DNA from: Chitinophaga rhizophila
Lineage (GTDB): Bacteria; Bacteroidota; Bacteroidia; Chitinophagales; Chitinophagaceae
Direction of reading: 5' to 3'
Length of the DNA: 64,000 bases
Assembly (NCBI RefSeq): GCF_019492185.1
Contig: NZ_JAICCF010000003.1
Coordinates: 434,001-498,000, forward strand
The first letter of the stretch is position 1; each line of letters opens with the position of its first letter. This document shows positions 9,152 through 21,100 of this stretch, piece by piece. Both the position numbers and the translations under genes were made by a program. The notes beneath the pieces were generated by a model, which was not told the origin of the DNA, did not search any database, and saw only the letters and a list, made by a program, of their open reading frames with translations.

Positions 9152-12100
9152 TTAGCGAACAATAGTCACAGTGCCCTTCATGTTAACAACAGAGCCATCC
9201 TGGAGCGTAGCACGCAGTACCCAGATATAAACACCTACCGGTTGCTGACGGCCACTCATTGTACCATCCCATCCGGCACGCTGGTCTTTAGACTCAAAGA
9301 TCTGTTGACCGAACTGGTTATAATATCTGATAACTACATTGGCGATCGTAGTACCAAATACATAGTGCACATCATTGAAACCATCTCCGTTTGGCGTGAA
9401 GACATTCGGTACGAATATCCTGTTGCCCTGCGGATTCTCTGCTGTAGCAGTTACTGCGGCAGACAAAGCGCTGGTTTCACAATCAGCATCACCTAGTGCT
9501 CTTACACGTATGGTCACTGCCTGACCAGGAGTAAGACTATATATAGAATGCGTCAATCCTCCGGCACCGGAGCTAGGCAGGATGTAAGTCGTACCGTTAT
9601 CCAGAGTTACCTCATATGATGATGCACCCGGAACAGCAGCCCATTGGAACGTTACCTGAGTAGGTTGGGTTTCTCCGACAGTTACAACCGGAGCAGCCAG
9701 CGCTTGCAGAATATTTACTTCAACAGCTACTCGGCTGGTGCTGGTACAACCACCGGCACTTACTACCTCTACATAATAGGTAGTATTGTCATTCAGTGCC
9801 GGAGTAGTAAACGCAGCTGTATTCGCTACCGGCGTACCGCCTGTTTCTGTAGTGTACCAGCGGAAACCTGCACCTGTAGTTGTAGAAGTAGCAGTAAGTG
9901 TTGCCGTCTCACCAGGACAGATACCTGATTCATTACCAGTTACAGTAGCGTTATTCGCTGAAGCACCCACATTTACATTTACTGTAGTACGTGTAGCACT
10001 TGCACAGCCTGAAGCATTGAGTGCTTCTACATAGTAGGTAGTATTTGCTGTTATAGCAGGAGTAGTAAAGCTATTTCCAGTACCAGCCGGCGTACCACCA
10101 GTAGGAGAAGTGTACCAACGATAGGTAAACGCAGGATTCGGATTCAGTATACTCAGGCTTGCCGTCTCACCCTGACAAGCAGTTACCGTTGCATTGGCCA
10201 CTACTGGCGATGCAGGCGTAGTGTTCACAGTTACCTGTACTATTGTACGGCTCTGACTTACACAGCCACCGGAAGAAGCTTCTACATAATAGGTCATATT
10301 AGTATTCAGCTGCGGCGTAGTAAATTCTGCGCCTGTAAAGCCGGCAGTTCCGCCTGTTGCAGTTGAGTACCATCTATAAGTAATGCCGGCCTGTGGATTA
10401 GTTATAGCAAGCAATGCGGAGGTACCTGCGCAGATAGTAGCGCCATTAGCCAACGGAGCACTGATAGTATTAACCACTGTCACAGTTACTCCTTTTCTGG
10501 CCTGACTGATACAACCCGAGCCATTCAATGCTTCCACATAGTAGGTAGTATTGCTGTTCAGCGCAGCCGTAGTATACTCCGGACCTGTCGCCAGCAGTGT
10601 ACCATTAGCAGGAGCATCATACCAGCGATAGGTTAGTGCCGCATCCGGATTCAGTACATTGAATGTTGCAGTACCACCTGTACAGGTTACTACATTAGTT
10701 GCAGTCACATCAGGAGTTGGAGCAGCTGCATCAACTACTATATTCGCCGTAGCACGGGAGGTGCTTACACAGGTGGTTCCAGTAGCAGCCTGCACATAGT
10801 AGGTTGTATTTGCAGTAACAGCTGTCGCTGTGAATGACGGACCTGTAAAGACAAGCATACCTCCATTGGCAGCGTCAAACCACTGATAGTCTATACCAGA
10901 CTGTGGATTCTGCACGGTAAATGTTGCATCCTCACCAGCACAGATCCTTACACTACCAGCAGCAAGTACAGGTACATCAGGAGACTGTCCTACCGTTACA
11001 GTAGCAGCCACCCTTGTACTGGTGCCGGCGCATTGACTATTGTTACTTACAGCTTCCACGTAGTAAGTAGTGCTTGCATTAAGATTTGGCGTTACAAACT
11101 CAGGGCCGGTAAATACTGAAGTACCGCCTGTTGCAGTTGTATACCAGTTATAGATCACACCAGTTGTAGTAGAGATAACACGCAGTCTTGCAGTACCTCC
11201 TGTACAGGTGGTTACATTATTGGATTCAAGCGTCGGAACTGGTGCAGCTGTCGATAATGTTATACTTACCGCAGCCCTTGTTGCGCTAGTACAGTTATCA
11301 TTTGTAGCTTCGACATAGTAAGTAGTTGCTGCATTGACTACCGGAGTGGTAAATGTACTGCCGGTACCTGCAAGCGTACCACCAGTAGCTGTAGTATACC
11401 AGTTATATGTCAGCGCAGGATTCGGATTCTGTACAGAAAGATTAACCGTTGTGCCAGGACAGGCCGTAACATTCGCAGCAGTAACAGGTACAGCCGGAGC
11501 AGTAGTAACATTTACAGTCACCCCAACCCTTGCACCTGCATTAGCACAGCCATTTGAATTAACTGCCTGCACATAGTATGTAACATTGCTTGTAACACCA
11601 TTGACAACAAACGCAGGTCCTGTGAATACCAGCGTACCGCCAGTAGGAGCATCATACCACTGGTAGGAAATATCATCCTGCGGATTCTGAATGAACAGAA
11701 CTGTATTCTGACCTGCACATACTTCTACACTATTGCTAACTAACACTGGAGCACCTGGTCTTGGTACCACGGTTACAGTAGCTGCTACTCTTGTACCGCT
11801 GCCGCCACAACCGGAAGCTGCATTGACTGCTTCTACATAGTAAACAGCGGTAGCCGTCAGCTGCGGAGTTGTATACTCAGAGCCTGTAAATACCGGCGTA
11901 CCACCAGTTGCCGCAGTATACCAGTTATAGGTAATTCCCGTATTCTGAGATGTTACCCGGAGTACGGCAGCAGCACCTGTACATACATTAACATTGGCTG
12001 CTTCAAGTGTTGGCGTTGGAGCCGGATCACTTACCAGTACGCTGACCCTTGCTCTTACTGCACTGCTGCAGTTGCCGCCGGTAGCTTCGACATAGAAATC

Positions 12101-15100
12101 TGTATTTACAGTAAGCTCAGGTGTGGTAAAGCTTGGACCTGTACCGACTGCTGTTCCGCCTGTTGGCGTAGTATACCAGCGATAAGTAAAGTTGCCGCTT
12201 GTCTGTACCGCCAGCACAGCTGTATTACCACGACACACATTTACTACGTTTGATACAACCGCAGGAGTACCAGGAGCAGGTGTAACTACAACACTTGCTC
12301 TTGTACGAACGCCCGTACTGATACAGCCATTACTATTTACTGCCTGCACGTAGTAATCTGCACTTGCATTAGCTGCCCTTATTACGAATGTGGGACCTGA
12401 TTGTACCAGTGTGCCACCAGTAGCCGCATCATACCACTGATAAGTTAAGCCTGCCTGTGGGTTAAGTACTGCAAGAGTTGCATCCTGACCGGCACATACA
12501 GATATACTTGCACTCTGTACTGCTGGTGCACCTGGATTAAGCGCAACGCTGGCTGTCGCTGCTACTCTTGTACCAGCACTACCACATTGGGACGCGTCAT
12601 TTATTGCTTCTACATAGTAAACAGTGGTTGTGGAAATAGCCGGCGTAGTAAAGGTTGGTCCAGTAGCAACCTGTGTACCACCCGTCAGGGCCGTGAACCA
12701 TCTATAGGTAACGCCTGCTGCCGGAGTTGTTACTCTGAAAGAAGCAGTTCCTCCTGCGCAGATATCCACATTGGGCGTTTCCAGTACCGGTACAGGAGCT
12801 CCTGCGCCAACACTTACCGTTGCCCTGACTCTTGAAGCAAGGGTACATGATCCATTACCGGTTTCTATATAAAATGCAGTATCTGCATTCAATGCATTCG
12901 TAACATAAGTAGTACCTGTAAAGAGGAGAGTACCACCCGTAGGAGCATTGTACCAGCGGGTCTGGATATTCTGTCCGGTCACGTTAGCTGTCAGTGTAGC
13001 CTGCTGACCTGCACAAATAGTTGCATTAGTTACAGCTGGCGCGACGAGTGCCGGCACTACACTTACTGTTACTGATACCCTGTTCGGATTAGCGCAATTA
13101 TTGGCAGTACGTTTACTCTGTACATAATATGTTGTAGTAGCTGTCAGCTGAGGGGTGGTAAAGCTAGTACCTTCACCAAGCTTCTGACCTCCTACTGGCG
13201 CACTATACCATTCCAGTGTGGATACAGCGCTACCGGTTGCCGACAGCGTAGCTGTATTACCGCTACAAATAGTTAGATTTCTTACCGCCACTGATGGTGC
13301 CGACACCTGTCTCGTAGCGTAGTAAACATTTGCTCTTACCAGCGCTGAGACAATACCGCCTCTTAAACGTATCTGTACTCTGTCATAAATAGCACCCGGA
13401 GCAAAAGCTACGGTAAATTTGCTGGTACCAGTTAGTAAGCGTACGCTTACTGTATTACTATTGAGCAATACTGCATCGCTATTTGCGGTAGCGCCATTGA
13501 AGCTGGATATCTCCAGTGAACTGAGCAAACTAGCGTCTACTACCTGCGCTGGCAGTTCCATCACAATGCGAACGCTATCCCCGGCAGCTGCTGCATCAGG
13601 GAAGATCAGACTTTGCTGTACGCTACCACTTCCTGCCGCAAGCGGTACTGACAGTATAGAGAAGTTATTAATATCTGCATCTGTTGTATTAGCAGCATCC
13701 TGTACTGAGCAAAGTACACATACAGCAGTTGTACTATTGGTCTGTGCATTTGCAAAGTCGCACACCGTATTTGGCGCTACAGTGACTGTCAGCGGTACTG
13801 CTGTACGCTGACTTGGACAGCTGCCGGCTCCTGCAACTGCTTCAACGTAGTAGGTAATATTGCTTGTCAGTGCCGGAGTAATGAATGTTACACCTGTGGC
13901 AACAGAACTACCGCCTGTAGCTACCGTATACCAAGCGTAGTTCACACCTGGTGTTACAGAGTTGGCAGTTAATGTAGCTGTCTGACCGGATATTACCTGG
14001 CCATTTGCAGGTACTGTAGTAACAGTAGGGGCGGCTGGTACTGTATTAACTGTTACAGTAGCTGCTGTTCTGCCAGCACTTGCACATGTGCCTGTCACAG
14101 CCTCTACATAATAAGTAGTTGTTGCTGTCAGTACCGGCGTTTGGAAAGAAGCGCCTTCAAATACCGGCGTACCACCTGTAGCGGCTGCATACCAGCGGAA
14201 GGTTACGCCAGGTGTGGTAGATGTTGCTACCAGCTGGGTACTGTTATTAGCACAAATAGTTGCACTGGTTGGTGTTACCACCGGCACTACCGGCTGAGTG
14301 ATTACATTAGCTGTAACTCTTGTACGTGTTGTATTCGCACATCCGGTTGCATTGGCTGCTTCTATGTAGTAAACAGTTGTTGCGTTTAATGCCGGACTTG
14401 TATATGAAGTACCCGTAAAGAATGCAGTACCTCCTGTCAGCGAGGTATACCAGCGGTAGGTAATACCTGCAACCGGAGTTACATTGAAGGTAGCTGTACT
14501 GCCACTGCAGATGGTCAGTGCAGTTGTATCCAGTACAGGAACATCTGGTACTGGATCAACGATGGCAGTAACAGGTACACGCTGCAGGTTCGGACAGTTC
14601 AGACTTGTCTTCACTGCTTCCACATAATAAGTAGTGTTGGCCGTCAGCGCAGGCGTCTGATAGCTTGTACCTGTGAATATGGACGATCCGCCCGTGGCAG
14701 TTGTATACCAGCGGAAAGAGACATTGGCCGGTCCGGCAGCAGTAAGCGATGCACGGTTGCCTGCGCAGATAGTATCTCCCTTAACCACAGGCAGACCTAC
14801 CACACGGCTGGCAAAATGTATATTGACTGCGCTCAGGGCTGTTGCAACACCAGAATTGAGACGTACTACAATCCTGTCGAAGAGGGCTTTAGGTTTGAAG
14901 CCTACAAGCGCCTGTTGATTACCGCTCAGCAGAGATACTTTCACCAGCGGATTATTAAGAGCAACAAAGTCATTATTAGAAGCTGCACCGTTAAATGAGC
15001 CTATTTCAATTGTAGATAATAGTCCTACATCTGCCAGCGAACCATCAAAAGACAGCGCAATAACAGTACTGTCATTAAGTTCACTGATCTGTGGAAACAC

Positions 15101-18100
15101 AAGCGACTGTTGTACATATCCGTTCAGCAGACCCAATGCTACACGTAATGTGGACCTGGTTGAGGTACTATTATCTACTGCAAGAGCTGGATTTTCCACA
15201 TAACATCCAACGCAGATACCATTAGCAGTGTTTTGCTGACTGTTAGCAGCGTCACAAGGAATGTCATTATTACCGGGAACTACGGTAGCGGTTACAATAA
15301 CACGCGGGCCGTTTTTACAACCGCCTGCTGTTACTGCCTCAGCGGAGAAGCTGGTAGTAGCTGTAAGCGGACCTGTATTAAATACAGCGCCTGTGAATAT
15401 AGAATCACCAGCGGCATTGTACCACTTGTAGGTTATGTTGGTACCAGATGCATATGCAGTAAAGATAGCGCCCTGACCACTGCTTACAGTAGTTGTCAGT
15501 GGCGTTACTGTCAGTGTGCCTGGCGCAGGACTAACCGTAACAGGAACCCGGGTTCTTGTTGTACTTCTGCAACCGTTATTATCTGACTCTACATAGAATG
15601 CGGTATCTGCTGTCAGTGCATTGGTTGTATAGCTGGCAGTTGAAGCCAGTAAGGTACCACCTGTAGGAGCGGTATACCAGCGGAAGGTAGCGCCAGCCGG
15701 TGCTGTAGCCAGCAGAGTAGCAGGGCTACCTGTACATATTGCTCTTCCGGCAGCTACAGGAACTGCAGGCGTAGCGCCTACATTAACCCTTACAGGTATC
15801 CTGGTTGGATTCGCACAACCAAACCGGCCTGCTTCCACATAATAAGTGGCTGAAGCTGTAAGCGGACCGGTAGTATAGCTTGCACCAATCTGTACCGGCG
15901 TACCACCAACAGCCACGGTATACCATGCCAGATCAGCTCCATTAGCGGTGGAGGCATTGAGAGTAGCCGTATTGCCACTGCAGACGTCTACATTAGCAAC
16001 AGTTGCCTGCGGACGAGGAGTCACAACTGCTGCAAAGTACACCTTAACACTTGTCAGCGCTGCCAGCACGCCGTTAATGCTGACCATTACACCATTGAAG
16101 GCCTTGGATACAGGTATTGTTACCCGGAACTTATTACCCGTATTCAGTAAGGTAAGATGTACAAGGGTATTATTCAGGAAAACGGCATCTGCGTTTGGCG
16201 TACTTCCATTGTATGTCTCCAGTCTGATACCTCCCAACAGGGCAGCATCTGCCAGCTGGCCAGGTATTTCCAGATCCAGCGTAACACTATCGCCGGCAGG
16301 GTATGTATTTTCAAAACGCAATAGCTGGCCAACATAGCCCAGCGCATTTACTGTGGCCGTAATTGTAGATGCTGAATTAGAGTTTTCGTCCACTGCCAGT
16401 CCCGGATCAGACACTGCACACAAGAGACATACACCAGATATTACAGGACTTACCTGCTGCTTGGCGTAGCTACATGGTGTCGGTTCTGTCGGTAGATTTA
16501 TGTCTACCTGTACTCTTGTACGGACAGGGCTGGTACAATTATTTGCAGGATCACGTACCTCGACATAGTATACCGCCGCCGCAGAAAGCGCAGGAGTAGT
16601 GAAAGTAGGAGCGTTACTCTGCACCACATTGCCACCGGCAGGGGCATCATACCAGTTGTACTGATAAGCAGGATTAGGACTGGCTACAGCAAAAGTAACT
16701 GTCTGACCTGCATTGATAGTCCTAACTGCTGGTGTAACAACAGGTTGTGGTAAGCCCACAATGACATATACCGGCTTTCTAGCTGGATTCACACAGCCGG
16801 AGGAAGAAACAGACTCAACATAGTAAATAGCATTCGTAACGTCGCTTACCTGGAATGTTGCACCGGTACCCAAAACAGTACCACCAGCAGGCTGATTGTA
16901 CCAGCGGAAGGTAGCTCCTGGTCCGGTAGCGCGTAATGTACCCGTGGCCCCCTGACAAATATAGACTGTATCTCGTTCCACTGTCGGAGTACCCGCAAAG
17001 ATCTGCGCAGAATATACCTTGAGAGCAGTAAGTGCAGTGGCCAGGCCATTTAGTTTAATATTTACCCGGTCAAATGCAGCACCTGGTGCAAATGAATATA
17101 TCAGATCTCTGTTACCGTTTAATAACTGCAGATTTAATATGCCAGGAGTCAGGGTTACTTCATCGTTATTCAATGTACCCGCATTGGAAGACGAAATCTG
17201 TATACCTGATAATACGCTCAGATCAGCCAGGCCGGTTGTAAAACCAAGTTTGATGCGAACACTGTCTCCTCTCACACCTGGTGCCGGGAAGATCAGTGAT
17301 TGCTGTATGTTGGCACCAACACCCAGTATTGTATGGATAACAGAGGCTGTTCTTGAACTATTGTCTACAGCGGAGTCAGGTTTCTCAACATAACATCCTA
17401 CACAGATGCCGCTTGTTGCAGTTTGCTGACTGGTTGCTCCTCCGCAATCTATATCCCCTGGATCAGCCGGACCACCATCACCATTCAATGTAACAGATAC
17501 CGGAGTACGCAGACTACGACAACCAGTATTCCCCTGGAGTACAGCTTCCGCATAATACGTTACATTACCGGTAACTGGAGGAGCAGTAAACTGTGTACCT
17601 ACAAATACAGGCGTACCACCTGTTGGTCCACTATACCAATTATACTGGTATCCTGCATTTGGAGATACGACATTAAATGTTGGTGTAGTACCTTCTTCTA
17701 CAGAAGCTGATGACGGTGTGACAGTCACACCTGGCAGGCCTGTTTTTACCTGAACAGGTGTACGTCTTTCACTGCCACAGCTATCAGCGCCGGCAGCTTC
17801 CACGAAATAGGTAGTGTCTTTGGTGATAGCAGGCGAGATAAAGGTAGCGCCATATCCGACAGGCGTGCCTCCTGTATAAGAGGTGTACCAGCGATAGGTA
17901 TAACCGGCTGGTGCAATAGCACTGAGTGTAGCCGGACTACCTGTACAAACATAAGCTGTAGCTACAGCCGGTTGCACCACAGGCGTAACCACCTGGGCAT
18001 AATACACATTAAGTGAAGAAAGTGCACCGACAACCGCATTCAGCCTTATTTCTATTCTGTCAAATTCTTTATTGGCGACAAAGGTATAAGCCGTCTGCTG

Positions 18101-21100
18101 AACACCATTAAGTAAACGCAGTGTTAGCAGGGAACTGTTAATACCTGCCATTTCAGCATCAGCTGGACGTGCACCGTTACCAAGACCAATACCGATACCG
18201 CTGATCAACCCCAGATCCAGCAAGCCAGTAGTAGTACCCAGCCCCAGACGTATAGAGTCTCCAGCTTTGCCTTTTGCAGCAAATACCAGATCCTGATAAG
18301 CATAACCCAGCGCTCCCACGCCTAAACGTATAGTGGAAGCTGTAAGCGGATCATCATCTGTTGCAAAGGTCGGGTCAGTTGTACCGCACAGCAAACAGGC
18401 CAGACCACCTGTTCCGCTGTTCTGCGTCTTAGCTCCACTACAGCTTAAAGGTCCATTGCCGGTAGCACCATTTACATCTACTTCTACAGCCGTCCTACGA
18501 ATACTGATCAATCCATCAGTTGGAGAAACTGCTTCAACATAATAAGTCTTATCCTGAAACAATGGAGGCGTTGTTAGACTATTACCAGTATGAACGGGAG
18601 ACCCTCCTTCCAGCGTCTCATACCAGTTAAAGATAACACCTGGTACTGAAGGCAGCGTGGCGTTGAGCGTAGCAGTTTGTCCGACGGTAATGGTAGCCGG
18701 AGCCGGTGTTACTACTACAGGCGTCATGGCAATTGCCTCGTATATATATAAGGTGTTATCTAATGCCAGCAGACTACTAATATCAACTTGCGCAGCGTCA
18801 AAATTACGAGACACCGGTATGGCGACACGGAACTTATTAATTTCTGCCTGAGTCTGTAATAAATTCACCCTTAATAGTGGGTTATTTAATGTCTGCGGAT
18901 CATTATTGCTGACATTATTTAAAGAAGTTGTCACTCTTATACTACCCAGTACTGATGCATCTGCAAGGAAATCAGCTTTGCTTCCCAGTATCAGAATAAT
19001 GCTATCTCCACTACGGTAATTACCAGGGAAGTTGATTTTTTGCCCGAGGGTTGATGCTACCCCTAATGGAAGCACAAGCCTGGAAGCGGTAGTAGAATCC
19101 CCATCGGCAGCAAATGCAGGATCTGTAATCGTGCACAATGCGCAGGCTATACCACCCGTAATAGGACCATTCTGACTGGTTCCATATGTCCATAGCGGGC
19201 CTGTACCACCACCAATGGTAACAGGTACCGCAGTTCTTACCAGACTATTAGTACCGGCAGGATCCTTAGCCTCAACATAGTAGGTCGTATTACGGATCAA
19301 TGCAGGCGTTGTAAATGCTCCTGAACCTGTAAATACCGGTGAGCCGCCTGTTGGAGCAGTATACCAGGTAAAAACTGGATTATTGGTACGGATAGAAGGA
19401 GTTAGCGTGACTCCGGTATTATATGGTGTTCTGGCAGGACTGGGCAAAACTGCTACAGGAATCATGGCAGCTACCTCGTATAGTTTCAGTGCACCGGATA
19501 CGCCTACAAGTCCACCGAAATCTACCCGTACACCGTCAAAGGTTTTAGTTGCGGGAATAGTTACGCGGAACTTCCTGGCATTATTCAGTCCTATTCCCAA
19601 CACCTGCAACTTTACAGTAGCGGCATCCAGCCGGATCTGGTCATTATTTGATACGGCCGGACCAGCAATGCTGTTGTTGAAAGTAGTTACGTTTACTCTG
19701 GGTAGTACAACTGCAGCAAGATTTTCGGTAGGCGCTTCCAGGAACAGTACAATGCTGTCTCCAGCCTGGTATACACCCGGCAATTTCACCAGTTGTCCTA
19801 CACTGGCTGCAATACCTAAGGGCACAGTGAGGGTAGAGGCTGTGGCTGTATCGCCATCCGCAGCTGCTGCCGGTGTACCTACAGTACATGCCGCGCAGGC
19901 AACACCCGTCGTAAACGGACTTTCCTGCTCCTGGCCATAACTCCAGATAGTACCAGGACCACCCGCTACTTTTACTGTCACAGGTGTACGTACATAGCTG
20001 CTTAGGTTATCTGCAGCGCTAAATGCTTCAACATAATATGTCGTAGTACGATTTAGCAGGGGGGTAGGGAAGCTATTTCCTGTTGCAACAGGTGTACCGT
20101 CTGTAGGACTTGTATACCATCTGTATACGGGAGCCGATACCCGTGCATCCGTAGTTGCCGCAAGTGTCACACTACTACCGGCAGTAATCAGCGGAGCAGC
20201 AGGTGTAATATTTACTGGAATAACAGCAGCTGCCTCATAAATACGAAGGGACCCGAAGGCGGTAAATGCAGTAGTAAGACTTACCTGGGCCGCATCAAAA
20301 TCTTTAGTGACAGGGATTGTTACGCGGAATTTTGGTGTACTACCTAGCCCAAGGCCAAGCGCATCAACACGTATAGTTCCTATGCCGAGATTAACCGCGT
20401 CATTATTTGCAACGTTATTATTGAACGTTTGAAATTGAATAGCTGATAGTGCACCGGCAGACAATAACTGACCTGGAATTTCAAGATCCAGGACAATTCT
20501 GTCACCAGCTTTATAGTCACCTGGAAATCTGAGAAGTTGTCCGACAGACGTTATTGCACCTACCGGCAGTTGTAACATAGAAGCCGTAGTCGTATCTGCA
20601 TCAACAGCGGCCGCCGGATTATCCACATAACACAAGGCACATGCGATACCGCCGGTAACAGGACTTACCTGCTGGTCTGCATAGGACCAGATCGGCCCGG
20701 TACCACCATTTACACGTACAGTCACAGGCGTACGCACTGGACTTACCAGTCCATCTAAAGGATTGGTAGCTGATACATAATAAGTTGTAGTACGTTTTAA
20801 GGCAGGAGTGGTAAAACCGGCACCGCTAAAAACAGGTGTGCCTCCTTCAGGAGTAGTATACCATTGATAGGTAGCCCCCGGAATCCTGATAGAAGGAGAG
20901 AAGGTAACAGTTCCACCAATGGGGATAGCGGGTGTGGCCGGGCTGATAGTAACTGGTATAAACGCTGCAGCCTCGTACACGCGTAATGTAGAGAATGTAG
21001 TAACAAGCGCTGAGAAACTGATCTGCACTTCGTCAAAAGCGCGAGCAATAGTTGCAGTTACGCGGAATTTTGGTGTTGAACCCAGACCCAACCCTAATAG

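Noticed and set aside
19383-19940. 185-codon plus-strand ORF inside the adhesin gene, and many like it between 9.1 and 21.6 kb
   Set aside because: They lie antisense to repetitive coding DNA, repeat with the same period as the Ig and A modules, and have no family signature. Long antisense frames are expected from the low-complexity, T/A-G-C patterned codons of the adhesin.
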